A DNA stretch of 64,000 nt. Origin: Caproicibacter sp046707225. GTDB taxonomy: Bacteria; Bacillota; Clostridia; Oscillospirales; Acutalibacteraceae. This document shows, piece by piece, positions 24,554 to 32,850 of this stretch; the first letter of the stretch is position 1; every line of letters starts with the position of its first letter. The DNA is taken from the NCBI RefSeq assembly GCF_046707225.1, contig NZ_JBJKOP010000051.1:1-64000 (forward strand), read 5' to 3'. The translations under genes and the position numbers were made by a program. Under the pieces are notes generated by a model, which worked only from the letters and a program-made list of their open reading frames with translations, was not told where the DNA came from and did not search any database.

Positions 24554-25526
24554 AATACTGGCCCTGCTGGGCGCTTCAGGCAGCGGAAAAAGCATGACGC
24601 TGAAATGCATCGCCGGAGTCGAGACTCCGGACGAAGGCCGCATTTTGCTGGACGGAACCGTGCTGTTCGACTCCATTCAAAAAATCAACCTGCCGCCGCA
24701 AAAACGCAACGTCGGCTATTTATTCCAGAATTACGCCCTGTTTCCCAATATGACTGTGGAGGAAAATATCGGCGTCGGCATTGCCGGTTCCAAAAAGGAA
24801 CGCCGGGAAAACATTGCGCGCGCTCTTCTCACCTTCTGCCTCTCCGGCCTGGAAAAGCGGTATCCGTTCCAGCTGTCAGGCGGTCAGCAGCAGCGCGTTG
24901 CCATGGCAAGGATGCTTGCCTCCAGACCGAAAATACTGATGCTGGATGAACCATTTTCGGCGCTGGACAGCCATTTGCGGTGGAAAATGGAGCAGGAGCT
25001 TCAAAGCGTTCTGCGGGAGTTTCACGGCACGGCGCTGTATGTTTCGCATAACCGTGACGAGGTCTACAGGCTGTGCGACCGCATTGCCGTTTTTTCCGAA
25101 GGCCACCTGGATGTGGTGGATGAAAAGTGGAGCCTATTTCGAAATCCGAAAACTCTGGCTTCGGCGATGCTGACCGGCTGTAAAAATATTTCCAAATCGA
25201 AAAAGCTCTCCGACCACAAAATTCTGGCACTCGACTGGGGCGCCGTGCTGCGAACAGACGAGGTCGTTCCGGACGATCTGCGCTATGTCGGCGTCCGGGC
25301 GCACTACTGGATTCCGTCGAAGAGGACCGATGAACCCAACGTGATCCGGGGGAAAACAGAGGATGTCATTGAAGACACGTTTTCCTTTATCATCCTTTAC
25401 CGGCCTCTGGCGGACGGCGGTTCCATCATCCGTTGGGAAATTCCCAAAACCAACAAGGAGGTTTTCCATTCAAAGCCCGATTTTTTGCGCGTTCAGCCGG
25501 AGGACATTCTTCTGCTAACAGGATAG
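24483..25526 (+). CDS. modC: Molybdate ABC transporter ATPase
   Basis: A 347-residue ATPase with Walker A GASGSGKS, Q-loop FQNYALFP, signature LSGGQQQR, Walker B ILMLDEPFSALD and the H-loop VSHNRDE. The C-terminal ~110 residues form a TOBE/MOP-like domain (VIRGKTEDVIEDTFSF). It energises molybdate import with ModAB. AAGGGGG precedes the ATG. It is the last gene of the nif-mod operon: a GC-rich hairpin at 25558 follows, and the next gene is on the opposite strand. Confidence 0.95.
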   Translation: MLEAAIEKSFGEFHLSVRFQAKNEILALLGASGSGKSMTLKCIAGVETPDEGRILLDGTVLFDSIQKINLPPQKRNVGYLFQNYALFPNMTVEENIGVGIAGSKKERRENIARALLTFCLSGLEKRYPFQLSGGQQQRVAMARMLASRPKILMLDEPFSALDSHLRWKMEQELQSVLREFHGTALYVSHNRDEVYRLCDRIAVFSEGHLDVVDEKWSLFRNPKTLASAMLTGCKNISKSKKLSDHKILALDWGAVLRTDEVVPDDLRYVGVRAHYWIPSKRTDEPNVIRGKTEDVIEDTFSFIILYRPLADGGSIIRWEIPKTNKEVFHSKPDFLRVQPEDILLLTG

Positions 25527-25557
25527 ACCGGCTCAAACAACTTTACGGCATACATAA

Positions 25558-25589
25558 ACCCGGCCCTCCCGAATTGACGGGGGCCGGGT
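25558..25589. terminator. Hairpin at the end of the nif-mod operon
   Basis: ACCCGGCCC and GGGCCGGGT make a 9-bp GC stem extended inward by further C-G pairs. No T-run follows on the plus strand, so termination may be weak. It lies between convergent modC and ykuK. Confidence 0.5.
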
Positions 25590-25623
25590 GACTCGCGCAC
25601 CGGCCCGTTCCTAATCGGATGAC

Positions 25624-26112
25624 TTATTTGCTGAATTTGTCCGCTATACTGCTTGCCGCAAAAGAGTCCGGCTTGACCTTGCATTCATAGCCGCAGGCCC
25701 TGACCCATGCGACAAGCTCCGGAATCAGCTTACCGGTCTTTCCATTGGACCCCGCGTCAACGTGAATGCAAATATTAATTTTACTCGAATCCAAATTCAT
25801 TTTATTACAGAGGTCTTCAAATTTCGACAGCACTCTGTCCGCATACATCAGACTCATATTGGTTTCGTAAAGCAACTTTTGCCTGATATTGTCGATCTTA
25901 TTGATTCTGAAAACATCGTAGAAAAAGATTCCGCCATGACCGATATTCTGAACGGCGATTACAACCACAATCTTGGTATCGGAAAAATTCTGGCTGTCGG
26001 TCCCGACAATCAGGTTAAAGCCCTCGGATGTTTTGCTGTTCGTCCGGATGTAATTTGCTATGATATTGATCATTTGCTCGTCGCTGCATTTCCCGTAGGT
26101 TGGACTGATCAT
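25624..26112 (-). CDS. YkuK-family RNase H-like protein
   Basis: A 162-residue protein of the YkuK (DUF458) family, which adopts an RNase H-like fold. The central blocks LIVGTDSQNFSDTKIVVVIAV and CIHVDAGSNGKTGKLIPELV, and the final CKVKPDSFAASSIADKFSK, are characteristic. Acidic residues (TDSQ, HVDAG) sit where RNase H folds bind metal, but the activity is unproven. The ATG at 26112 is preferred because AAGGA lies eight bases upstream; the ATG at 26133 has no ribosome site. It is convergent with modC and not obviously part of either neighbouring operon. Confidence 0.85.
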   Translation of the reverse strand: MISPTYGKCSDEQMINIIANYIRTNSKTSEGFNLIVGTDSQNFSDTKIVVVIAVQNIGHGGIFFYDVFRINKIDNIRQKLLYETNMSLMYADRVLSKFEDLCNKMNLDSSKINICIHVDAGSNGKTGKLIPELVAWVRACGYECKVKPDSFAASSIADKFSK

Positions 26113-26249
26113 CGCGCTATTCCTTTCTGTCATGAAATATAAAATCTGAATTCTGTCAAGTACATTCCGTCTGCCGGCACGGGCCTTTGTTGAGAACAGA
26201 TCTCTTCTTTTACCCCAGATTATATCACGCAGGCGGAGATTGTTCCACC

Positions 26250-27077
26250 TTATCGGCGGATCAATTTTTGATATTTCCCACGAAGGTCGTTCAACTGATC
26301 GATTCTAGCCATGAAATCATGTGATTTCATGGCTATTTTAATAATCAGGCTGTCCACCACGGCCATCGCGCTTACCATGGAGTGGTACTCCGTCGGCTCT
26401 CCCCGATAGCAATAGAGAAAAGCCTCCGTGTTTTGAAGTCCGTCCGACAGCAGGTCGCTGAACACGACACAGGAATATCCCACGTTTTGCCTGTGCTGCA
26501 TCAAAACAGTCGTTTCCGCCAGAATGCGGCTGAAACAGAAAAGAATTACCAGATCCTCCTTTCGGACATTGTTCAGGGATTCATACAGGGAAGAACCGCC
26601 CTCCAGAAAGATCGGCTCCATGCCGAACCGCCGCAGCCGGTACCTCATGACCAGAGCGATCCCATAGGAAGCATCCGGAGCAAAAATATAGATTTTCGGC
26701 GTTTGGGTAATCAGTCGGGCCGCTGTGTCCATTGCTTCCGGGGAAATCAGCCGCAGCGTTTTTTCCAGCGCCTCTATGTTTTTAAGAATCAGTTCGGACG
26801 TCGTGCGGTCGGAGTCCGGCAGCGCGGACAGCGTCTTTTTCACTTTGGAGACCGGAGTCGTGCTGTTTTGCGAAACCAGGTTTCGTTTAAACTCCTTTAA
26901 GTTCGCATAGCCAATCTTCGGCCAGAACCTGCCGATCGTTGCCGGACTGACGCCGATTTTGGCGGATATCTCGCTCGCCGTTTCAAAATACAGCGTGTTT
27001 TCGTGACTCATCAGATAATTCAGGATGATATGGTCAGCTTTGGTAAAATCAGCTTGATTCACATGGGACAAATCCAT
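26250..27077 (-). CDS. RpiR-family regulator of the divergent transport operon
   Basis: A 275-residue regulator with an N-terminal RpiR/MurR helix-turn-helix (ASEISAKIGVSPATIGRFWPKIG) and a C-terminal SIS domain (about 120-260) that senses sugar phosphates. AAAGGAGGA precedes the ATG. It is divergent from the five-gene operon starting at 27239. The shared 160-base region carries a 30-bp inverted repeat, and its own TATAAT box is close to this repeat. A SIS domain next to an importer for a probable phosphorylated substrate suggests that the substrate or its product is the inducer. Confidence 0.9.
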   Translation of the reverse strand: MDLSHVNQADFTKADHIILNYLMSHENTLYFETASEISAKIGVSPATIGRFWPKIGYANLKEFKRNLVSQNSTTPVSKVKKTLSALPDSDRTTSELILKNIEALEKTLRLISPEAMDTAARLITQTPKIYIFAPDASYGIALVMRYRLRRFGMEPIFLEGGSSLYESLNNVRKEDLVILFCFSRILAETTVLMQHRQNVGYSCVVFSDLLSDGLQNTEAFLYCYRGEPTEYHSMVSAMAVVDSLIIKIAMKSHDFMARIDQLNDLRGKYQKLIRR

Positions 27078-27097
27078 TCCGATTCCTCCTTTCCTCT

Positions 27098-27103
27098 ATT
27101 ATA
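27098..27103 (-). promoter_or_regulatory. -10 box of the rpiR-type gene
   Basis: Read on the minus strand, TATAAT lies about 20 bases before the ATG at 27077. The upstream -35 region (TTTTCA at 17 bases) runs into the inverted repeat, which would allow autorepression. Confidence 0.5.
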
Positions 27104-27127
27104 CTGTTCTTGATCAAAAATGAAAAT

Positions 27128-27157
27128 TATATTTCATTTAAATTTATATGAAATATA
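27128..27157. promoter_or_regulatory. 30-bp inverted repeat, candidate RpiR operator
   Basis: TATATTTCAT (27128-27137) and ATGAAATATA (27148-27157) are perfect 10-bp arms around 10 bases. A further TGAAA half site starts at 27121. The repeat is placed between the divergent regulator and transport operon, as expected for an operator. Confidence 0.6.
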
Positions 27158-27238
27158 TTAAACAAATCATAATCATTCGATAACATTGCCTTAACGCGCC
27201 GGCTTTATGATGAGCTTGTCACCGAGGGGGAAACAACC

Positions 27239-28021
27239 GTGAATCAAATCTATTTTTCTTCAACGCTGATGTGGAACGCGCCGCTGCCGGAGCTGTTCCG
27301 CGCGGCGCGTGAATTCCAGGCGGAAGGCATCGAGCTTTGGGTGCAGCAGTTCGACAGCAGAGGATACAGGGAAGAGGAATGTCTCAGCCTGCTGGACCGC
27401 TGTCCGCTTCCAATTTTTGTACACAGCAAAACCTGGGATTTGAATTTTGCATCGATGAACCGGCGAATCCGCAGAGCCTCGCTGGACGAAATCAGGAATT
27501 CCATTGATCTGGCGGCAAAATTGCACGCCCGGGAACTGACGGTGCACCCTCCCCGGGAATCCCTTTGCGGAAACCGTCCGCTTTATCAGGAGCTAGCCTA
27601 TCAGGGATTGGAAGAAATCTTCCGGTACGCGACTCGATCGGGCGTCTCGGTTTCTCTTGAGATGATGGAAAAAATTCCAAAGGAGATCATGACAACTCCG
27701 GACGACGTCCGGGAAATCACCCGCGGCCTCTACCGCGAATTTTCCTATACGGTCGATGTTGCTCACTGCGACAATGAAAAAGAGCTGTTCAATCATCTTC
27801 GGGACCTCCCCAAGGTCTCGAAAATCCACATCAGCAACCGCCGGGGCGCGACGTACCACACGCTTCTTTCAGACGGCGATTTTTCTTTTAAAAGATTGTG
27901 GCCGGCATTGGAACGCAGCGGCTGTCCCATGGTCATTGAGGGCTTTGACGCTTCCGGCCAATACACCATGCTTCGTGAAAATATGAAATATATTCAAAAG
28001 CTGAAGGAGAATCTGCAATGA
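27239..28021 (+). CDS. Sugar phosphate isomerase/epimerase-like TIM-barrel protein
   Basis: A 260-residue protein of the AP-endonuclease-2 (xylose-isomerase-like TIM barrel) family. Features include EGIELWVQQFD, HSKTWDLNF, LTVHPPR, VSLEMMEK, YTVDVAHCDN, KIHISNRRG and a late VIEGFD, which give the metal-binding Glu/His/Asp set spread along the barrel. It probably isomerises or epimerises a sugar or sugar phosphate brought in by the transporter encoded next. GTG at 27239 has GAGGGGGA eight bases upstream. Its stop overlaps the next start (ATGA). Confidence 0.8.
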   Translation: MNQIYFSSTLMWNAPLPELFRAAREFQAEGIELWVQQFDSRGYREEECLSLLDRCPLPIFVHSKTWDLNFASMNRRIRRASLDEIRNSIDLAAKLHARELTVHPPRESLCGNRPLYQELAYQGLEEIFRYATRSGVSVSLEMMEKIPKEIMTTPDDVREITRGLYREFSYTVDVAHCDNEKELFNHLRDLPKVSKIHISNRRGATYHTLLSDGDFSFKRLWPALERSGCPMVIEGFDASGQYTMLRENMKYIQKLKENLQ

Positions 28022-29082
28022 AAACAAAAACCAAGCTGGCAGCCGGCATTCTCGCTCTTTGCATGGCGGCAAATTTTTCAGGCTGTGCCGGGAACGGCTC
28101 GGCTTCCTCCCAAACGAACACGGCGCCGTCATCAAGCAGTTCGGCAGCATCGTCGCAGAAGGATACTTTAAAAGGGAGCGTAACCATCTACACCTCGCAA
28201 CCGGAGCAGGATATTCAGGCGCTGATTCAGGCTTTCAACAAAAAGCAGCCCGAGATCAAAGTCAACGTCTTCCGCAGCGGAACGGAAGAAGTCGTCAGTA
28301 AAATTCTCGCGGAAAAAAAGGCCGGGGCGGTAAAAGCCGATCTGCTTCTGGTGGCGGACGCGGCAACCTTTGAATCCCTGAAATCGGCCGACCTGCTGAT
28401 GAGCTACGCTTCCCCGGAGCTGAAAGGAATCAGCAGCGATTACTATGACGCGGACCATACATACACCGGAACCAAAATTATTTCCACGGGAATCGTGATC
28501 AACACCGACCTGGTGAAAAACCCGCCGGCGGGGTACAAGGACCTAAAGTCCGCCGATTACAAGGACAAGCTGGTGATGCCGAGCCCGCTGTATTCCGGCG
28601 CGGCGGCATACAATCTCGGGGTTCTGACAAGAACGGACGGAATCGGCTGGGATTTTTATCAGTCTTTGAAAGCAAACGGCGTATCCGTTCAGCAGGGTAA
28701 CGGGGCCGTGGAAAAAGCGGTGCTCGCCGGTCAGAAATCCTGCGGCATTGTAGTGGATTATCTTGCGCTTCGCGACAAGGCAAAGGGCGCGCCGGTCGAT
28801 TTCATCTACCCCAGCGAGGGCTCTTTAAGCGTCACCGAACCGATTGGAATTGTCAAAGGTACTCCGAATGAACGCCAGGCCAAGGCCTTTGTGGATTTTC
28901 TTCTGTCCGACGACGGCCAGGCGGCAACCTCGCAAATCGGCTATACGCCCATTAAATCCGGAGTAAAGGCTCCCGACGGGTTTCAATCCGTCGATCAAAT
29001 CAAAAATCTGACGTATGATCTTTCAAAACTTGTTCAGACACGAGACAGCGATAAAGAAAAATTCAGCAAACTGTTCGGTTAA
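28018..29082 (+). CDS. ABC transporter substrate-binding lipoprotein (AfuA/FbpA type)
   Basis: A 354-residue lipoprotein: signal peptide with ANFSGCAG lipobox, a Ser-rich linker, then a binding fold starting SVTIYTSQPEQDIQALIQAF. The YTS opening, ADLLLVADAATF, STGIVINTD and YSGAAAYNL are typical of the class that includes ferric-iron (FbpA), 2-aminoethylphosphonate and hexose-phosphate (AfuA) binders. The SGAAAYN and SEGS segments could bind a phosphate or phosphonate group. Given a SIS-type regulator, an isomerase and a phosphatase in the operon, a phosphorylated organic substrate is favoured over iron. This is inference. Confidence 0.85.
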   Translation: MKTKTKLAAGILALCMAANFSGCAGNGSASSQTNTAPSSSSSAASSQKDTLKGSVTIYTSQPEQDIQALIQAFNKKQPEIKVNVFRSGTEEVVSKILAEKKAGAVKADLLLVADAATFESLKSADLLMSYASPELKGISSDYYDADHTYTGTKIISTGIVINTDLVKNPPAGYKDLKSADYKDKLVMPSPLYSGAAAYNLGVLTRTDGIGWDFYQSLKANGVSVQQGNGAVEKAVLAGQKSCGIVVDYLALRDKAKGAPVDFIYPSEGSLSVTEPIGIVKGTPNERQAKAFVDFLLSDDGQAATSQIGYTPIKSGVKAPDGFQSVDQIKNLTYDLSKLVQTRDSDKEKFSKLFG

Positions 29083-29104
29083 CGAACCGGGAAGATAAAA
29101 AGCC

Positions 29105-29131
29105 GGGCTGCGGAAAACCGCGGCCCTTTTT
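29105..29131 (+). terminator. Intra-operon attenuator after the binding-protein gene
   Basis: GGGCTGCGG and CCGCGGCCC pair over nine bases around AAAA and are followed by TTTTT, directly before the permease ribosome site GGAG. It probably lets a part of transcripts stop, giving more binding protein than permease. Confidence 0.7.
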
Positions 29132-29145
29132 GGAGATTATCAGAA

Positions 29146-30873
29146 ATGAAAAAAAGGAACCTGCTCTATCAGGCGCTCGGCTGTGCCGCCGTCGTTTTTC
29201 TGTTCCTTGTTCCCTTATTCCGACTGGTCCTGATGAGCCTGTCGCAGGGCGGCGGATATGGCTTTGGGAACTATGCCGCGCTGTTTGAAAATTCACGAAC
29301 CATTCGCGCAATCGGAAACACGGTTGTAATCGCGCTGGTCTCAACGCTTTTGTCGACCGCTCTGGGCGTTTTGTTTGCTTTTCTGAACGCCTATTGGAAT
29401 CTGAAAAGGAAAAAACTGCTCGAATTGCTCGTGCTCGCTCCTTTCATCATTCCATCCTACGTCATCACCATTTCCTGGACCAGCGTTTTAACGGGCAACG
29501 GCGAACTCAACCGCGTTCTGCGCCTGCTGCATCTTGGACCGGTCAATCTGTATTCGCTGGGCGGAATCATTTTTGTTCTCGGCATCTGCAACATTCCGCT
29601 CGTTTACCTGACGACCGTCAACACGCTTCGGAAAATTCCCAGAGAGCTGGAGTGGGCTGCCAGGGCAGCCGGCTGCGGCCGGTGGGAAACCCTGTTTCGA
29701 ATCGATCTGGTTCAGGCCGCGCCGGCAATCCTCGGCGGAAGCGTACTGGCGTTCCTTTCGTGCATGGATAATTTTTCAGTGCCCGCTTTTCTGGGAATTC
29801 CCGCTTCCATCCCGGTACTCAGCACCTACATCTATGAAAAAGCGATCGGTTTCGGCCCCGATTCGTTTTCCCTCGCTTCCGCGTTGTCCGTGCTGCTTTC
29901 CGTCGTGGCGGTTGCCGGATCTCTTACCATGACCGCCTTTGCCGGAAAATCCAGGCAGACGGACAGCATCCGCCCCGATTTTTCCGCGCGCATCTTTCTG
30001 AATCAAACTGCGCGCAGACGCGTCGAGTGGATCAGCATCACGGTTTTTTCGCTGCTTGATCTGGTTCCCCTGCTGAATATGACAGCCGCGTCCTTTCAAA
30101 AAATTTACGGCCAGCGCTTTTCACCCGCGAACCTTTCCTTTCAAAACTACCGGTTCCTGTTTACCAACAGCGGCGTTTTGAATGCGGTCTGCAACAGCTT
30201 GTTCCTCTCGCTAACCACCTGCGCGGTGTGTATTCTCATCGGTACGGCGGCCGCCTACCAAAAATTGCGTGGCAAAGGCGCCGCGGTTCGCCTGCTGGAA
30301 TTCTGCGCGTCGCTGACCTATGCGATTCCCGGCATTGTGCTTGCCCTCGCAATGATCTTCCACTGGTCGAAGATTCCGGGCGTCTACGGCAGCATTTGGA
30401 TTCTGATCGCGGCCTACCTTACACGTTATCTGATTCTTCAGATCAAAGGCAGCACCGCGGCCATGCTTTCCATTCACCCGTCCCTGGAAGAGGCGGCCCA
30501 TGTAGCCGGCGGCGGAAAAATCAGAATGTGGAAAAAAATTCTGACTCCTCTGCTTTTCAGGCAAACCTTATCCAGCTCCCTTTTAATTTTTGTCTCCTCC
30601 CTGACGGAAATGACGCTGTCCTCCATTTTGGCCTCCGCCGGAACCAAAACCATCGGGCTGACCGTTTTCAACTTTCAGCAGTCCGGCGACTACAACATTG
30701 CGTATGCGTTCTCCGTTCTGATCGTCATCCTGATTCTCTTCGGTTACGGCCTGATTCAGTATGTATGCCGGGAATCCGGCGGAAAGAAAGAACGATCGCC
30801 GGAGCACGATGCCGAAGGATCCCGTTCCAGTCATAAAGACGCCTTAAAAAGGATGGAGGGAAGCATTTTATGA
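29146..30873 (+). CDS. Fused two-domain ABC transporter permease
   Basis: A 575-residue permease made of two fused binding-protein-dependent permease domains (about 1-275 and 290-560), about twelve transmembrane helices in all. Each half has an EAA-type loop (AARAAGCGRWETLFRIDLVQA in the first, EAAHVAGGGKIRMWKKIL in the second) that contacts the ATPase. Fused permeases of this type occur in FbpB, AfuB and phosphonate transporters. It starts 64 bases after the binding-protein gene, behind the attenuator. Its stop overlaps the ATPase start. Confidence 0.9.
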   Translation: MKKRNLLYQALGCAAVVFLFLVPLFRLVLMSLSQGGGYGFGNYAALFENSRTIRAIGNTVVIALVSTLLSTALGVLFAFLNAYWNLKRKKLLELLVLAPFIIPSYVITISWTSVLTGNGELNRVLRLLHLGPVNLYSLGGIIFVLGICNIPLVYLTTVNTLRKIPRELEWAARAAGCGRWETLFRIDLVQAAPAILGGSVLAFLSCMDNFSVPAFLGIPASIPVLSTYIYEKAIGFGPDSFSLASALSVLLSVVAVAGSLTMTAFAGKSRQTDSIRPDFSARIFLNQTARRRVEWISITVFSLLDLVPLLNMTAASFQKIYGQRFSPANLSFQNYRFLFTNSGVLNAVCNSLFLSLTTCAVCILIGTAAAYQKLRGKGAAVRLLEFCASLTYAIPGIVLALAMIFHWSKIPGVYGSIWILIAAYLTRYLILQIKGSTAAMLSIHPSLEEAAHVAGGGKIRMWKKILTPLLFRQTLSSSLLIFVSSLTEMTLSSILASAGTKTIGLTVFNFQQSGDYNIAYAFSVLIVILILFGYGLIQYVCRESGGKKERSPEHDAEGSRSSHKDALKRMEGSIL

Positions 30874-31907
30874 GCCTGAAAATCACACATTTGTCAAAAC
30901 TTTACGGAAAAAACATTGCTCTTCACGATGTATCAATAGAAATCAGCGACGGGGAATTTCTCTGTATTCTGGGGCCCTCCGGCTGCGGCAAAACCACGCT
31001 GCTCAGGTTGGCGGGCGGCTTTGAAACGCCATCCTCAGGCTCCATTCTTTTAAACGACACACATTACTCCTCCCCTGAGCAATGTCTCCCGGTCGACCGG
31101 CGAAATCTTGGAATGGTATTTCAGTCCTTCGCCCTCTGGCCGAATATGACGGTTCGCCAGCACGCGGAGTTTCCACTGCTCCGGAAAAAATACGCCCGGA
31201 TGGACGCGGCGGAAAAGAACAGGCTGATCGATCAGGCGCTCGAAAGCGTTGGGCTGTCAACTCTGTCGGACCGTTACCCCGACGAACTGTCCGGCGGGCA
31301 GAAGCAGCGCGTCGCCCTTGCCAGGGCCATTATTACAAGGCCGAAAATTCTTTTGATGGACGAACCGCTCAGCGCCTTGGACGCGGAGCTGAAGATCAGC
31401 ATGAGAAAAGAAATTCAGGACATCCACCGAATGACCGGGGCAACCATCCTCTACGTTACGCACGACCAGAACGAGGCGCTCGCGATGGCGGACCGTATGA
31501 TGATTATGAAAAACGGCAGAGTGGAACAGATCGGTACCCCGGAAGAAATTTACCTTCATCCCCGCACGGCCTTTACGGCGGCCTTTGTGGGAAAATACAA
31601 TCTGCTGCGCGGCATCTGGGACCGCGATAAATTTTATGAAGAAAGCTCCAACGCGTGTTTTCACGACCGCACGACCTGTTTGGAGTTAAAAGAGCAGAAC
31701 CTGTTTCCCATTCGGCCGGATCAGCTCCGAATTGTAAAGCGGGGAGACGGAATAGAGGGAAGAATCACAAACCGGCAGTACTGCGGGCGTGAGATTCACT
31801 ATTCTGTCGACTGTTCGGGCAGACCGGTCACGGTCTACGCCCCCGTGCGGGAACACTACGATCTGAACGACACGGTCATCCTGATCAAAAAGGAGGAAAC
31901 GGATTGA
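30870..31907 (+). CDS. ABC transporter ATPase
   Basis: A 345-residue ATPase with Walker A GPSGCGKT, Q-loop FQSFALWP, signature LSGGQKQR, Walker B ILLMDEPLSALD and H-loop VTHDQNE, then a C-terminal TOBE-like domain (about 240-345). It fits the FbpC/AfuC/PotA class. Its start overlaps the permease stop and its stop overlaps the start of the PHP gene, so stoichiometric production is likely. The substrate is set by the binding protein. Confidence 0.92.
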   Translation: MSLKITHLSKLYGKNIALHDVSIEISDGEFLCILGPSGCGKTTLLRLAGGFETPSSGSILLNDTHYSSPEQCLPVDRRNLGMVFQSFALWPNMTVRQHAEFPLLRKKYARMDAAEKNRLIDQALESVGLSTLSDRYPDELSGGQKQRVALARAIITRPKILLMDEPLSALDAELKISMRKEIQDIHRMTGATILYVTHDQNEALAMADRMMIMKNGRVEQIGTPEEIYLHPRTAFTAAFVGKYNLLRGIWDRDKFYEESSNACFHDRTTCLELKEQNLFPIRPDQLRIVKRGDGIEGRITNRQYCGREIHYSVDCSGRPVTVYAPVREHYDLNDTVILIKKEETD

Positions 31908-32638
31908 AAGCGCTTTTTGATCTGCATACACACACGCTTGCAAGCGGACACGCGTTCAGCACCCTCAGGGAAAACATCGAATCGGCACGGCAGAAAGGGC
32001 TTTTGGCGGTCGGAACCAGCGACCACGCGGAAAAAATGCCGGGTGCAAGTCCCGCCCTTTTCACCAATTATAAAGTTGTGCGGGAGTTTTTCGAGGGCGT
32101 TCGGGTTTTCTGCGGAATTGAAGCAAACATCAGTGATTTTGACGGCACAATCGACGTTGACGACTCCCTGCTCCAAAAACTCGACTATGTGATCGCAAGC
32201 CTCCATTCCCCCTGTATTCAGAGCGGAAGCATCCGGCAAAACACGAATGCCCTGATTCGCGCGATGGAAAATCCATATGTAAAGATCATCGGCCACCCCG
32301 ACGACAGCCGCTACCCATTGGATTACGAGGCGCTTGTTTCCGCCGCTAAAAAATGCGGAACCGTTCTGGAGCTCAACAATTCCTCCCTGATCCCCGGCTC
32401 GACCAGAATCGGTGCAAAAGCAAACGCCGAAAAGCTTTTGGAAGCCTGTAAAAGAAATCGAGTACCCGTCGTCATCGGGAGCGATGCTCACATCTGGTAT
32501 GACGTGGGACGTTTTGAGGAGGCGTTTGCGCTCATCAACGAGGTTGGATTTCCCGGGGAATTGGTTCTGAATCTGAGTTTTGACGGCCTTAAAATGATTT
32601 TGAATTCAAAATCACACAGGATATCGCCGGCCTTCTAA
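31904..32638 (+). CDS. PHP-domain phosphatase
   Basis: A 244-residue protein of the YcdX-like PHP family. It shows DLHTHTLASGHA at the N-terminus, TSDHAEKM, CGIEANI, SLHSP, IGHPDD and VIGSDAHIWYDVG, giving the metal-binding His/Asp/Glu set. Such enzymes remove phosphate from small molecules, so the imported phosphorylated compound, or the isomerase product, may be its substrate. It starts with TTG at 31904, overlapping the ATPase stop and preceded by AAGGAGGAAA. It is the last gene of the operon. Confidence 0.85.
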   Translation: MKALFDLHTHTLASGHAFSTLRENIESARQKGLLAVGTSDHAEKMPGASPALFTNYKVVREFFEGVRVFCGIEANISDFDGTIDVDDSLLQKLDYVIASLHSPCIQSGSIRQNTNALIRAMENPYVKIIGHPDDSRYPLDYEALVSAAKKCGTVLELNNSSLIPGSTRIGAKANAEKLLEACKRNRVPVVIGSDAHIWYDVGRFEEAFALINEVGFPGELVLNLSFDGLKMILNSKSHRISPAF

Positions 32639-32783
32639 AAACCGCCGACCGCAGCGCACCGTTTCATGGGAAGCTGCTCTTCGGGGATTTCCGGAAGCCG
32701 GGCTCCCCTCGATTCAATGACAATTTTATGACGATCTTCCCGGATAAAGTCCTTACAAGCAATTTTTTAAGAAATGTCAAGTC

Positions 32784-32812
32784 TTGAATAGACCCGGGAA
32801 TCCGAGTAAAAT
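32784..32812 (+). promoter_or_regulatory. Promoter of the 143-residue orphan gene
   Basis: TTGAAT (32784-32789) and TAAAAT (32807-32812) are 17 bases apart, 38 bases before the ATG at 32851. Confidence 0.65.
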
Positions 32813-32850
32813 GATTATTTGTGTCATAAGGAATCGAAAGGACAGATTGA

